Source: Paenibacillus riograndensis SBR5
Lineage (GTDB): Bacteria; Bacillota; Bacilli; Paenibacillales; Paenibacillaceae
Length of the DNA stretch: 64,000 bases
Reading direction: 5' to 3'
NCBI RefSeq assembly: GCF_000981585.1
Contig: NZ_LN831776.1
Coordinates: 635,001-699,000, forward strand
The notes under the pieces were generated by a model. It had not been told where the DNA came from. It ran no database searches and saw only the letters and a list, made by a program, of their open reading frames with translations. Within the stretch, counting starts at the first letter, position 1; each line of letters opens with the position of its first letter. Below, one piece after another: positions 17,002 through 26,083 of the stretch. Made by a program: the position numbers and the translations under genes.

Positions 17002-20000
17002 TTAATTGATAAATTGAAGCGACTTTAGGGTCTTCTCCAGCATCGTTGCTGCTTCCGCCCGGGTAGCCAGCGCCTGCGGTGCGAACGAGCCGTCCGGTCT
17101 GCCCTGAATGATGCCTTCAGCAGCAATCCCGGCGATGGCCTCCCGGGACCAGGCCGGAATGACGGAAGCATCGCTGAATTTGGCCAATGCTGCAGGCCCG
17201 ACATTCAGGGATTTGCCCGTGTACCTCATGGCTTTGGCCATAATTGCGGCCATCTCCTGGCGGGTAATCGGACTGGCCGGCTTGAAGCTTCCGTCAGTAT
17301 AGCCCGTAATGAGGCCTGCGGCGGCGGCTGTCTTCACAGCATCCGTATACCAGGCATTGGCCCCCACATCACTGAAGGTGACTCCGCTGCTCATGGACGC
17401 AAGTCCGAGGGAGCGGGTAATCAGCGCCGCGAATTCCGCGCGGGTCACCATTTGCGACGGCTGGAATGCGGTAGCGCTCGTACCGGTAATAATCAGCTTG
17501 GAGGCCAGCAGATCAATGGAGGCTTTGGCCCAGTGCCCGGTAATATCCCCGAAGGTCCTGCCCGATTTCACAACGGTGTAAAAGCTGTTGCTGTTGCGTT
17601 TGATCGCAACTTCGGTGGTTCCGTCAGGCTTACCGGTGAAGACGGAAGGTACGAAGGACAGCTTGCCGGTAGCCGGATCAAACGAGACAGCGGTCGAACC
17701 CTGCGGGTTCAGCACTCCAGGTGCGGTAAGGGTCCGCTTCACATAGGTGCTTCCGAAATTGTTCAGCGAAACACTGCTGCTTCCAGCCTGTGCTGTAACT
17801 GTAAACTCCATCACGGGCGCAGCCAGGGTAAGCGGGCCGCCCTGGGCCGCAAGAGCCTGATTCAGGCTGCTGAGTGTTGAAGCACTTGCCTGCAGCAGGG
17901 ACACGGTTACAGTGAAATCGCTGGTGCCGAGTTGGGCGGCCAGCGCCGTTCCGTTCAGTACACGGAGCGGAAGTGAATAGGAAGCTCCCCCAGGGACCGT
18001 GAACGTAAGGACGGCAGCCGGGTTCGAAGCTGCCTGCTGCACAAGCACGCTGCCCGGAAGCACCACCTGTGCTCCGCCGCTTGAAGCGTTGAGCGGGATC
18101 ACCAGCTCACTGGTTCCGCCAGGCAAGGCGGCGAGCTTGCTGGTCAGATCTGCTGCGGTGATCGTCGTCACCTGCGGCGGAGCCAGCGCAGAAGCGGTTG
18201 CCCCTGGTGTTGGCGTTGGTGCTGCCGTTGCCGGTGTGCCGCCACCTCCTCCCGATGAGCTAGTCGAAGTCGGCGTCGGAGTCGGCGTTGCTGTTGGCGT
18301 CGGTGTTGTTGATGGTGTCGGTGCAGGGCCAGGAGTTGTGCCCTTCAGATCGGTAATCCGGCCCTCGACCTTGCTGTTAATTGGATGGTGCAGCTTCAGA
18401 TAAGATAAGAGAACCTCGAAATCCGGAAGACCCAGCTCATAATACCTCCCGTCGGCCTTTGCTCCAGCCAGTGCGCGGTAGAAGTCACCGCCCCCGGCCA
18501 TGAAGGAGTTCGTGGACAGGAGATAGTAGGCATTCGGATCAATCGGCAGATAAGAACCGTCCGTCTGCCGGATCTCCACGGATACTATGCGTTCTCCGGC
18601 CTGGGTTACCTGACCGGTCAGCGAATCTACAATTTCCGGTTTCTTCGTGGAATCATACGTATATTTCATCCCGGAAACCTGTGCAAACCGGCCCTGATCC
18701 GAGCTCAGTCCGCTGACTGAGTTCTCCAGGGAGGAGATGATTTCCGCACCGGTTACTTTGAGAGCGGCCAGACTGTTGCCGAACGGCAGCGTGGTCAGCA
18801 CTTCGCCCATCGTAATGTCACCTTTGTCGATGGCTGCGCGGATCCCGCCGCCATTCTGGATAGCGACAACACCCTTGATGGAAGCGAGGTCGCTTGCCGA
18901 TACGAAGTTTGGCATCAGCTCTCTGACTTTCTCCGCGATACTGTCGGCAATCATGTTGCCGATTGGGGTTTCTTCCTGGCGCACGACCCGGACGGACTTG
19001 CCGTCGATCATGCGGTTAGTATACAGATCGACGTCCGAGTAACCGACGACAGTGTTGCGTACGATAGCAAGTTTGGCATCATAGGGAGCAAGCAGTTTTT
19101 TGGCCGTGCTGTCCTCGCCGAACAGATTGACGTCAAGCAGTTTGCCGTTGTAAGCAAGAATTTCGCCGTCTTTGTCAAATGTTACATTCAGTTCACCAAG
19201 GAACTGGCTGTATTCACCGGTCTGTACGATCAGCACATTTTTGCCGGTGCCGGCATTGACGATTGGGGCTGGGGGATTATCGATCTTCGTATGCGAATGA
19301 CCGCCCACGATAATGTCAATTCCCGGCACAGCTTTTGCCAATTCCTGATCTACAGTGTAGCCCAGGTGGGTGACGGCGATAATTTTGTTGATGCCCTGCG
19401 CCTCCAGCATAGCTACTGTTTTTTTGGCGCTTTCCACATGGTCCTTGAAGCTGATTTGCTCTCCCGGCGAGGACAGCCCAACGGTATCCTCAGTGGTCAG
19501 GCCGAAGATGCCGACCTTTTCACCATACACATCCTTAATAACAGAAGGATAAATATGGCCGTCTTTTGCGGTGCTCTTGGTCTCGTCGGTTTCAAGCATG
19601 CCGATGGCATCGTGATAGAGTTCTGCCAGTTCACTTCCCTTTGTTGTAAAGTCAATATTTGCGCTGGTGAACGGGAACTTTGCAGCGGTGACAAAATTCT
19701 TCAGCACCTCCGGCTCCTTGGCGTTCAGATCGAACTCATGGTTGCCGAACGTCATCGCGTCATAGCCGATGTTGTTCATGAACTCGATGTCGGCCTGCCC
19801 CTTGAACTGGGTGAAATACAGAGTGCCGGAGAAAACATCGCCTGCATCCAGCAGAACCGCGTTGCCTGTCCGTTCACTGCTGATGGCTGAGGTCCGCTTG
19901 GTGATATTCTCCAGGTGGCCATGCGTATCGTTGGTATGCAGGACACGCAGGTTGAAATTTTCTGTGCCAAAATCAATTTGCGTCAGCAGCGGATCATGAT

Positions 20001-22599
20001 CGCTCACGCGCCCTTCTTTCTCATCAAAGTCGGCATTGATATGCACAATGTCCAGTGCCGATCTTGTCGCCAGCTTATTGTTGACCAGCATATGATCCAG
20101 CGTCTGGGAATTACCCTGGTATACGTAGGAGTAACGCTCTCCCAGCGGCAGGGTGTCAACCAGGTTGGTCAGGGCGCTGCCTTTCAGTATTTTCAAAGTA
20201 TTGGAGAACTGGAAATCGTTCAGATCGCCAAGCACAACAAGATTAGCGTCGGGACTTTTGGCCAGCACATCGGAAACGAAACCGTTCACGACTGTAGCAA
20301 TTTCCGCCCGCTGGGCTTCACTTGGCAGAACCGGAGGCTGGATGCCGCCGTAAAGTGCGGAGTCTCCCGTCTTGGAGTTGAAGTGGTTGGCAATGACCAT
20401 TACCTTTTTATTATTGAAAATAAATTCTGCTGCAAGCGGTTTGCGGGAATTGGCGAACGCGGGATTGGTTGGATCAATGCGCCCCGGATTCAGGCTGAGT
20501 CCGCCATCCTTGGTATAGGCCACCGCAGTGGTGGCATCGCCCTTTGTGCCTTCCGCCAGCTGCACGCGTTCAGTGTTGTAGATAAATCCGGCACGGATAT
20601 TCCCGCCCGGCGCACCGCCGTCCATATTATTCACAGGAGCAATATCGGTAAAAGCATAGGTTGGACCACCCTGTTTCTTAATGGCATCAATCAGCGCTTT
20701 ATAGCTGTCCGTGGCATCAACGGTTCCAGAGTTAGTATCACCGTCATTGTCCTGAACTTCCAGAAGGCCGAGGATATCCGGTGTGTTCAGATTAGTCACG
20801 ATGGCCTTGGCAATATTCTCGATTTTGGTGGAACCGCTTTTTAAAGAGAAGTTTTCCACGTTAAAGGAAGCTACCGTCAATTTGTCTGCTCCGGCTTTCA
20901 ATGGGGTCGTCTCCCGCTCGATAGAGGTTCCTTTGTCGACCTCCGGCAGAGCGCCTTCCGGATGCACCTTGAAATTGCCGTAGTCATACCCGAGGACACC
21001 GGTGATGTTTCCTTTAAATACCTGTCCCGTCCGAACCGGAGTGCCCGGCTGGGCGGCGATCAGAATACGCTGGGGATTAAAGTCTGCTCCAGTAAGTACC
21101 AGACCCCCCGCAGGTGAAGAGACTTCGGTTGTACTGGCGCCGTTGTTCACGGTAACCGGAATTTCATAATCGAAAGGCCCGATAATCTTCGGGGTGATGA
21201 GCTGAACGCGCATGCCCTCCAGACTCTCATAGAAATCGAGCGCATATTTGGCCGGGTCAAGCTCTTTGTCCAGCCCTACAGAAATCGTAGTGGCCGGAAT
21301 TGTGCGCCCGCCCGTTCCAATAACCGTTGGTGCAGGGAGCGGGTTATTGCTGGACAACACGGTTGCCTGAGTCGCCGCAATTTCAGTGGTCAGCAGATCA
21401 GTGGCATCTGCATATCCGCTTTCTTTATATTCCTTAACCCAGCCATCCACAAGAACGGAATCGGCTGCTTTCACCTTGTTGCCCGGCAGGTAGACCATAA
21501 TCGCCTCGGAGGTCCGGGGATCGCTGTCCGGCGTTGCGGTCTGAATGTAGAACGTGCTGCCGCTCGTGTATGTGACAATCCCCGCCACATCCTTCACAAG
21601 CTGCCCTGCATAGGTCGAGGATTGGACGGTGCCCTGAATCTTGGGAATCGTCAGTCCGCTGATGGCTTCCTTGGTGGTATAGCTGAATTGGGAGATACCG
21701 CTGTCCGTTTTGCCTTCTTCCGCAGAATAAGCTTTAATCAGTACGGTATCATCCTGGAGCAGAATCGGAGTCTTGTACAAAGCAAAGTCTTCCACAGCAC
21801 TGGTGCTGCCGTCAACGTACACACTATAATATACGCTTGCCGTTACACTGCTTGTGCTCAGGGAAAGCTTCGTGCCCTTAGGCACCGTCTGCCCGGAGGC
21901 GATGGAAGCAGAGACCGCCGGAGCCTTGGTGCTGTCCGTACCGGAGCTGCGGGGTTCCGGTGCCTGTACGGCAAAGTCGGACAGGTTCCTGTCCGTATCC
22001 AGTCCGCGGTTGCCGTCAGGGAGCAGGGAAGAGGACTTGCGCACGGCTGCGGTAGTGTTGGAGAGGGCCGGGGCCGGACCTGACCCTTCGATACCCGGGG
22101 TGCCTTCATATTCGCTGGCTGATCCGTAGCCGACCAGATCAACCCGGGTACCGGAAGCATCGAGCAGTTCAACTTTGCCGTTCGTGCCGCTCATAGAAAG
22201 AACCGCATCGCCTTCGGCAATTAGATTGGGAGCCGGAAGAGCGTCAGTACCTCCGGTGCCGGCGGCTTCCTGAACCAGAAAATATCCGCCAGCAGGAACA
22301 CTTCCGCTGAGCGGGGTGAACGATTTGGCGTTATCACCAAAAGAGCCTGAGGCGGAAGCGTACCTCACTTTCCAGCCGGTCAAATCAATATCTGTATCCG
22401 TAGGGTTGTACAGCTCGATGAAGTCATTTTTGTACTTGGCTCCAGAGTTGCCTCCGCCGCCGTACACCTGGGAGATCACGGGAGCGCTGTTATCCGCTGC
22501 CGCTGAAGCCATTGGAGCTGCAGGCAGGGCCGTATCGGTAATCAGCACCAATGAGAGCGCTGCCGACCACCATTTTGTTCGCCTTGAGGGAATGTTCAT
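17002..22599 (-). CDS. SLH-anchored multidomain nuclease / 5'-nucleotidase
   Basis: 1,865 residues from the ATG at 22599, chosen because a signal peptide follows directly and GAGAGGAG lies upstream; the frame stays open 20 codons further without a ribosome site. Order: signal peptide (to about 34); lamin-tail domain (about 35-150, FIELYNPTDTDIDLTGWKV); an OB-fold-like region (about 330-420); endonuclease/exonuclease/phosphatase domain (about 573-875: FNVENFS, VVLGDLNDF, SDHDPL); UshA metallophosphatase (about 880-1150: HTNDTHGH, DAGDVFSG, GNHEFD, GGHSHTK); 5'-nucleotidase C-terminal domain (NGGGIRA, FGNSL); a Thr-Pro linker; a beta-rich region; and three SLH repeats (from about 1680). It resembles B. 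subtilis YhcR with SLH anchoring added. Likely role: degrade extracellular nucleic acids to nucleosides and phosphate at the wall. Confidence 0.9.
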   Translation of the reverse strand: MNIPSRRTKWWSAALSLVLITDTALPAAPMASAAADNSAPVISQVYGGGGNSGAKYKNDFIELYNPTDTDIDLTGWKVRYASASGSFGDNAKSFTPLSGSVPAGGYFLVQEAAGTGGTDALPAPNLIAEGDAVLSMSGTNGKVELLDASGTRVDLVGYGSASEYEGTPGIEGSGPAPALSNTTAAVRKSSSLLPDGNRGLDTDRNLSDFAVQAPEPRSSGTDSTKAPAVSASIASGQTVPKGTKLSLSTSSVTASVYYSVYVDGSTSAVEDFALYKTPILLQDDTVLIKAYSAEEGKTDSGISQFSYTTKEAISGLTIPKIQGTVQSSTYAGQLVKDVAGIVTYTSGSTFYIQTATPDSDPRTSEAIMVYLPGNKVKAADSVLVDGWVKEYKESGYADATDLLTTEIAATQATVLSSNNPLPAPTVIGTGGRTIPATTISVGLDKELDPAKYALDFYESLEGMRVQLITPKIIGPFDYEIPVTVNNGASTTEVSSPAGGLVLTGADFNPQRILIAAQPGTPVRTGQVFKGNITGVLGYDYGNFKVHPEGALPEVDKGTSIERETTPLKAGADKLTVASFNVENFSLKSGSTKIENIAKAIVTNLNTPDILGLLEVQDNDGDTNSGTVDATDSYKALIDAIKKQGGPTYAFTDIAPVNNMDGGAPGGNIRAGFIYNTERVQLAEGTKGDATTAVAYTKDGGLSLNPGRIDPTNPAFANSRKPLAAEFIFNNKKVMVIANHFNSKTGDSALYGGIQPPVLPSEAQRAEIATVVNGFVSDVLAKSPDANLVVLGDLNDFQFSNTLKILKGSALTNLVDTLPLGERYSYVYQGNSQTLDHMLVNNKLATRSALDIVHINADFDEKEGRVSDHDPLLTQIDFGTENFNLRVLHTNDTHGHLENITKRTSAISSERTGNAVLLDAGDVFSGTLYFTQFKGQADIEFMNNIGYDAMTFGNHEFDLNAKEPEVLKNFVTAAKFPFTSANIDFTTKGSELAELYHDAIGMLETDETKSTAKDGHIYPSVIKDVYGEKVGIFGLTTEDTVGLSSPGEQISFKDHVESAKKTVAMLEAQGINKIIAVTHLGYTVDQELAKAVPGIDIIVGGHSHTKIDNPPAPIVNAGTGKNVLIVQTGEYSQFLGELNVTFDKDGEILAYNGKLLDVNLFGEDSTAKKLLAPYDAKLAIVRNTVVGYSDVDLYTNRMIDGKSVRVVRQEETPIGNMIADSIAEKVRELMPNFVSASDLASIKGVVAIQNGGGIRAAIDKGDITMGEVLTTLPFGNSLAALKVTGAEIISSLENSVSGLSSDQGRFAQVSGMKYTYDSTKKPEIVDSLTGQVTQAGERIVSVEIRQTDGSYLPIDPNAYYLLSTNSFMAGGGDFYRALAGAKADGRYYELGLPDFEVLLSYLKLHHPINSKVEGRITDLKGTTPGPAPTPSTTPTPTATPTPTPTSTSSSGGGGGTPATAAPTPTPGATASALAPPQVTTITAADLTSKLAALPGGTSELVIPLNASSGGAQVVLPGSVLVQQAASNPAAVLTFTVPGGASYSLPLRVLNGTALAAQLGTSDFTVTVSLLQASASTLSSLNQALAAQGGPLTLAAPVMEFTVTAQAGSSSVSLNNFGSTYVKRTLTAPGVLNPQGSTAVSFDPATGKLSFVPSVFTGKPDGTTEVAIKRNSNSFYTVVKSGRTFGDITGHWAKASIDLLASKLIITGTSATAFQPSQMVTRAEFAALITRSLGLASMSSGVTFSDVGANAWYTDAVKTAAAAGLITGYTDGSFKPASPITRQEMAAIMAKAMRYTGKSLNVGPAALAKFSDASVIPAWSREAIAGIAAEGIIQGRPDGSFAPQALATRAEAATMLEKTLKSLQFIN

Positions 22600-22750
22600 T
22601 TGATACCATCTTCTCCTCTCTAGATACGATATTGTTGTAGCCTTCTCCCAATCTATCATTTGCAGATTAAATGAGAGATTGTCTAACGTAAATATATAGT
22701 AAACAATGGCTGTTTAACATCAATTTACAAGGAAATTTGTCATAATGCAC

Positions 22751-22816
22751 AAAAAAACTATGAACTTCTCCTGCTCAGGCCGAAGCAGCGGCTGAATAGG
22801 CAAATTCATAGTTTTA
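22751..22816 (-). terminator. Terminator of serS
   Basis: On the minus strand AAAACTATGAA (plus 22805-22815) pairs with TTCATAGTTTTTTT (plus 22751-22764). A GC-rich inner part (GCCGCTGCTTCGGCC) may form a second stem. Located 65 bp behind the serS stop. Confidence 0.7.
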
Positions 22817-22880
22817 TAGCTTTCTGTGAGGATACATGAAAAGTTATCTGTGTGTCAGATGTTTTATCTTAAACGGTCCA

Positions 22881-24176
22881 TTATTCCGCTGCTGTCACCG
22901 CAGCGTGAAGAAATTCCTGCCCGTCCATATATTTGCGCAGCGCCTTCGGAATATAGATCGAACCATCTTCCTGCTGGTGATTCTCCAGCAGCGGAATCAG
23001 AATCCGCGGCGTGGCGACTGCGGTATTGTTCAAGGTGTGGCAATATTGCAGCCGCCCGTCTTTATCACGGAAGCGGATGCCCGAGCGGCGGGCCTGGAAA
23101 TCCAGCAGATTCGAAGCCGAATGGGTCTCCCCATATGCGCCACGGCTGGGCATCCAGGTCTCAATGTCGTACTGCTTGTGTGTCTTCAGCGCCATATCCC
23201 CGCTGCAGACTGCCACTACGCGGTAGGGCAGCTCCAGCAGCTGGAGAATATGCTCGGCATTCGCCAGAATCTCCTGCAGCATCTGCTCCGACTCGGCCGG
23301 ATCATTCTTGCAGATCACGACCTGTTCGATCTTCGAGAACTGGTGCACCCGGTACAGGCCGCGCACATCGCGCCCCGCCGAACCGACCTCGCGGCGGAAG
23401 CAGGCCGACATTCCGGCCAGCCGCAGCGGCACCTCCGCCTCGACGATCTCGTCGCTGTAGAGCGAGACGAGCGACACCTCCGAGGTCCCGGCCAGCCAGC
23501 GCTTTTCTCCGTTCAGCTCATAGGTCTGGTCCATCCCTCCCGGGAAAAACCCGGTCCGCTCCAACGCCTCCGGGCGGACAATAACCGGCACGTCCATCAC
23601 GGTGAAGCCGCGCTCGGCCAGCACATCCAGCGCCAGTCGCTGCACGGCGAGGTGCAGGTACAGCCCCGCGCCCTTCAGCACGTAGCTGCGCGGTCCTCCG
23701 GCTTTGACGCCGCGCGGAATATCGATGATGCTGTGGAGCTCCCCGAGCTCCACGTGATCTCGCGCCGTGAAGCCGAAATCCGGCAGAGTGCCGTTTCGCC
23801 GCAGCTCCACGTTCCCGCTGTCATCCGCGCCAATCGGCGTATCTGCCGATACCGGATTTGGCGCAAGCAGCAGCAGCTCGCTGCAGCGCTGCTCTGCTTC
23901 GGTCAGATCCGCTTCCAGCTTCGTAAGGTGAGCGTTAATCTCGCGCACCTGTGCCTTGGCTGCTTCTCCGGCCGCGGCCTCTCCCTGGCGGAGCAGGCGC
24001 TCGACCTCCTTCGTCAGCCCGTTGCGCTCCGCACGCCGACGCTCGGTTTCCCGGCGCAGCTCCCGCCGTTTATCGTCCCATTCCAACAGATCTTCCAGCG
24101 GGAAGTCCACCTTTTTCCACACCGCTGTGTTTCTCATAAGTTCCTCATTGTCCCTGATCCAGTTCATGTCCAGCAT
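22881..24176 (-). CDS. serS: Seryl-tRNA synthetase, divergent form
   Basis: 431 residues charge tRNA-Ser with serine in the cytoplasm. An N-terminal coiled-coil arm (about 30-110, rich in RRE and E) is followed by the class II catalytic domain: motif 2 FRREVGSAGRDVRGLYRVHQF and motif 3 region HTLNNTAVATPRILIPLLEN. SNLLDFQARR precedes motif 3. The usual bacterial motif 3 stretch contains LNGSGLAVGR or similar; here NNTAVATPR replaces it, so this may be a second, specialised serS. A T-box leader and its own promoter lie upstream. Start ATG at 24176 follows AAGGAGCG. Confidence 0.92.
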   Translation of the reverse strand: MLDMNWIRDNEELMRNTAVWKKVDFPLEDLLEWDDKRRELRRETERRRAERNGLTKEVERLLRQGEAAAGEAAKAQVREINAHLTKLEADLTEAEQRCSELLLLAPNPVSADTPIGADDSGNVELRRNGTLPDFGFTARDHVELGELHSIIDIPRGVKAGGPRSYVLKGAGLYLHLAVQRLALDVLAERGFTVMDVPVIVRPEALERTGFFPGGMDQTYELNGEKRWLAGTSEVSLVSLYSDEIVEAEVPLRLAGMSACFRREVGSAGRDVRGLYRVHQFSKIEQVVICKNDPAESEQMLQEILANAEHILQLLELPYRVVAVCSGDMALKTHKQYDIETWMPSRGAYGETHSASNLLDFQARRSGIRFRDKDGRLQYCHTLNNTAVATPRILIPLLENHQQEDGSIYIPKALRKYMDGQEFLHAAVTAAE

Positions 24177-24189
24177 GCCGCTTCGCTCC

Positions 24190-24420
24190 TTTTTGTCCTA
24201 TAAAAATACAAAAAACGCCCTCATCCATGGGACGAGGAGCGTCAGCTCGCGGTGCCACCCAGGTTGACCGAATCCTCTGAATTCACAGCAGGACAAGGCC
24301 CTCTTTGGTCTTCGCGGTAACGGGCGAAACCCGGTAAACTTAGGGAACAACAGAATTGCTCCGGTCGCAGACGCCTCACGGTTGGATGCCGGTCATTGGC
24401 CTGATCGGGATGTAGTATTG
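24190..24420 (-). promoter_or_regulatory. T-box leader of serS
   Basis: The minus strand carries the T-box sequence GGGTGGCACCGCG (plus 24250-24262), which pairs with the free acceptor end of uncharged tRNA-Ser. Downstream is a terminator: GACGCTCCTCGTCC against ATGAGGGCGTTTTTT (plus 24213-24243). Upstream lies a stem-I-like region. With charged tRNA the terminator forms; uncharged tRNA allows read-through into serS. I could not fix the specifier codon with certainty. Confidence 0.88.
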
Positions 24421-24426
24421 CCGCTT

Positions 24427-24455
24427 ATTATAGCTTAGGAAGCTGCCGGGTGCAA
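24427..24455 (-). promoter_or_regulatory. Promoter of serS
   Basis: On the minus strand TTGCAC (plus 24450-24455), 17 bp spacer, and a perfect TATAAT (plus 24427-24432). Transcription would start near 24420, giving a leader of about 245 nt that holds the T-box. Confidence 0.75.
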
Positions 24456-24469
24456 GAGGCCGGATACGT

Positions 24470-24499
24470 TTGACAATAATCCCTGCGCTCTGATAGGAT
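24470..24499 (+). promoter_or_regulatory. Promoter of the FMN reductase gene
   Basis: TTGACA (24470-24475), 18-bp spacer, TAGGAT (24494-24499). It is divergent from the serS promoter; the two are about 15 bp apart back to back. Confidence 0.5.
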
Positions 24500-24575
24500 T
24501 ATTACTAATTTAAAGGATTTTTGCCGTAGAAGCGGCGGAAGCGTATTGTGGATAACGAACGGAAGAGGTGGAAAA

Positions 24576-25130
24576 ATGGCTAAAATAGTTGTCATCAACG
24601 GAACACCATCCCTGGTCTCGCGGGTGAATGCAGTTATTGAATATGCGGAGGCCAATTTGCGCGGGCGCGGATTCGAAGTGGAGCGGATCAATGTGGCCGA
24701 ACTCCCGGCGGAGGATCTGATCCATACCAAATTCGAAAGTGAAGCCATCGTCAAGGCTAATGGCCTTGTAGCTGAAGCTGATGCAGTTATCGTGGTCAGT
24801 CCGGTATACAAAGCTTCTTATACAGGGGTCCTGAAGACCTTCCTGGATCTGATCCCGGAAAAAGGGCTGGCCGGCAAAATCCTGCTTCCCCTCTTTATGG
24901 GCGGCAGTCTGGCACATCTGCTTACCATTGAATATGCACTGAAGCCGGTGCTGTCCGTACTGGGGGCGCGTCATATTCTGGGCGGCGTGTATGCGGTGGA
25001 CTCCCAGGCTGTGCGCAATGACCAGGGTGCCGTCGAACTCGCGGACGAACTCAGGCTGCGCCTGGACAGCGTCCTTGCGGAGCTGGCGGAAGAGACGTCG
25101 CATAAGGCAGCGCGTAAATCTGCAGAGTAG
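24576..25130 (+). CDS. NADPH-dependent FMN reductase, SsuE-like
   Basis: The 184-residue flavodoxin-like protein begins VVINGTPSLVSRVNAVIEYA (phosphate-binding loop of the family) and contains SPVYKASYTGVLKTFLDLIPEKGLAGK, the signature of SsuE-type reductases that supply reduced FMN to sulfonate or sulfide monooxygenases. ATG at 24576 follows GGAAGAGG; the frame is open 10 codons upstream. No ssuABCD genes are adjacent, so the partner monooxygenase must be elsewhere and the name ssuE is not assigned. Confidence 0.85.
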   Translation: MAKIVVINGTPSLVSRVNAVIEYAEANLRGRGFEVERINVAELPAEDLIHTKFESEAIVKANGLVAEADAVIVVSPVYKASYTGVLKTFLDLIPEKGLAGKILLPLFMGGSLAHLLTIEYALKPVLSVLGARHILGGVYAVDSQAVRNDQGAVELADELRLRLDSVLAELAEETSHKAARKSAE

Positions 25131-25258
25131 CAAGTTAAGAAGCGCGCCTAAGGTTGCTTGGCTTCCCTGTGTGTACATTTAACGGGAGTGTTCTGAGTTA
25201 TCCAACAGTAGACGGTGTTTGGATTCAGTAGAACAAACCAATAGAAACAATAGGCGCG

Positions 25259-25282
25259 GATATACGCTGCGCAGCGTATATC
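25259..25282. repeat. Perfect 24-bp palindrome
   Basis: GATATACGCTGC followed directly by its exact reverse complement GCAGCGTATATC. It begins a composite repeat block (to about 25530) with CCATGGAAAT at 25286 and a further hairpin. Shared words reappear in the nrdD leader at 32998-33091. Confidence 0.8.
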
Positions 25283-25298
25283 TTCCATGGAAATCACA

Positions 25299-25342
25299 AA
25301 AGCCCCCTACTGCCGGGATTCCGGCGGTAAAGGGCTTTTGGC
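25299..25342. terminator. Hairpin terminator behind the FMN reductase gene
   Basis: CAAAAGCCC ... GGGCTTTTG with an inner stem CTGCCGG/CCGGCGG. T- and A-tracts on both sides make it a bidirectional terminator. It could end the FMN reductase transcript 170 bp after the stop. Confidence 0.65.
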
Positions 25343-25479
25343 AAATATAAGGATTTATATGTTTCATACCACAAATCATCCTTATATTTCTCGCTGAAAC
25401 GGTACCTGAAAGCGATACTCTGAATCGCTGCTTCGGGAGCACAGGCTGCATTTAAAAAACGGCGAAGCCGTTTCTGCTT

Positions 25480-25526
25480 GAAAGATAAGAATTTATATGT
25501 TTTGGGGTAAGCGAAGCTTACCCCTT
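25480..25526. repeat. Direct repeat with hairpin, left copy
   Basis: GATAAGAATTTATATGTTT, then a stem GGGGTAAGC-GAA-GCTTACCCC. Almost identical to 25937-25985; the two copies bracket the palindrome array at 25650-25840. A related sequence without the second hairpin (ATAAGGATTTATATGTTT) starts at 25346. Confidence 0.75.
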
Positions 25527-25649
25527 ATTTATTTTTAGGAAATTATGATTACTTCCGCTTGTGGATAAAATGTGCATAAAGTTGGGGGAGCAGTCGGTCT
25601 AGATATCCTAATTCCACCTAGCGCTTGCTCACCGGCTTCTTCGCAAGCG

Positions 25650-25840
25650 CTAGTTGGAAAAAGGGAACTTATTTCTCCCCAAAATCAACAATTATGAGAT
25701 TTAAGTGGAAAAAGGAAACTTAATTGGTCCATATTACCTCGTCAGGGGCGAAATGAGCTGAATTAGTGATCCTTTTTCCACTTAAGCTGCGGAGAGCAGG
25801 TAGTGTCGAGCAAATTAGTTACCCTTTTTCCACTTAGAGT
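25650..25840. repeat. Four-palindrome array, family A, locus 4
   Basis: Forward modules AGTTGGAAAAAGGGAACTTA (GGA at 25656) and AAGTGGAAAAAGGAAACTTA (25707), 51 bp apart; reverse modules with CAC at 25779 and 25831, 52 bp apart. Second-to-third distance is 72 bp from GGA to CAC. Nearly the same spacer words (ATCAACAATT, GGGGCGAAATGAGCTGAATT) occur in locus 5 at 35.7 kb, so the whole 190-bp unit has been copied, not only the modules. Confidence 0.85.
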
Positions 25841-25889
25841 TGCCACAGGATTCATAAAGGGTTCTCCAGGCAACGCTAAACTAAAATCC

Positions 25890-25931
25890 AAAACGGCTAC
25901 GTCATCCAGTCAAGGACCGCGTAGCCGTTTT
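25890..25931. terminator. Orphan hairpin terminator
   Basis: AAAACGGCTACG (25890-25901) pairs with CGTAGCCGTTTT (25920-25931). No gene ends here on either strand. It resembles the terminator at 16905 and seems to travel with the array. Confidence 0.6.
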
Positions 25932-25936
25932 GTTCA

Positions 25937-25985
25937 AAAGATAAGAATTTATATGTTTAAGGGTAAGCGAAGCTTACCCTTAAAC
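25937..25985. repeat. Direct repeat with hairpin, right copy
   Basis: GATAAGAATTTATATGTTT followed by AGGGTAAGC-GAA-GCTTACCCT; see the left copy at 25480. The last base pair of the stem differs between copies in a paired way (G-C against A-T), preserving the hairpin. Confidence 0.75.
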
Positions 25986-26083
25986 AGCAAGTAGTTTTGA
26001 AGTGCAGGGGCTGGAGCCTTAAATTGGCTGTGCGGATCTTCAGCGTCATCATCAGGGTCCAGCTTGGGCCCGCACTAATTAGT

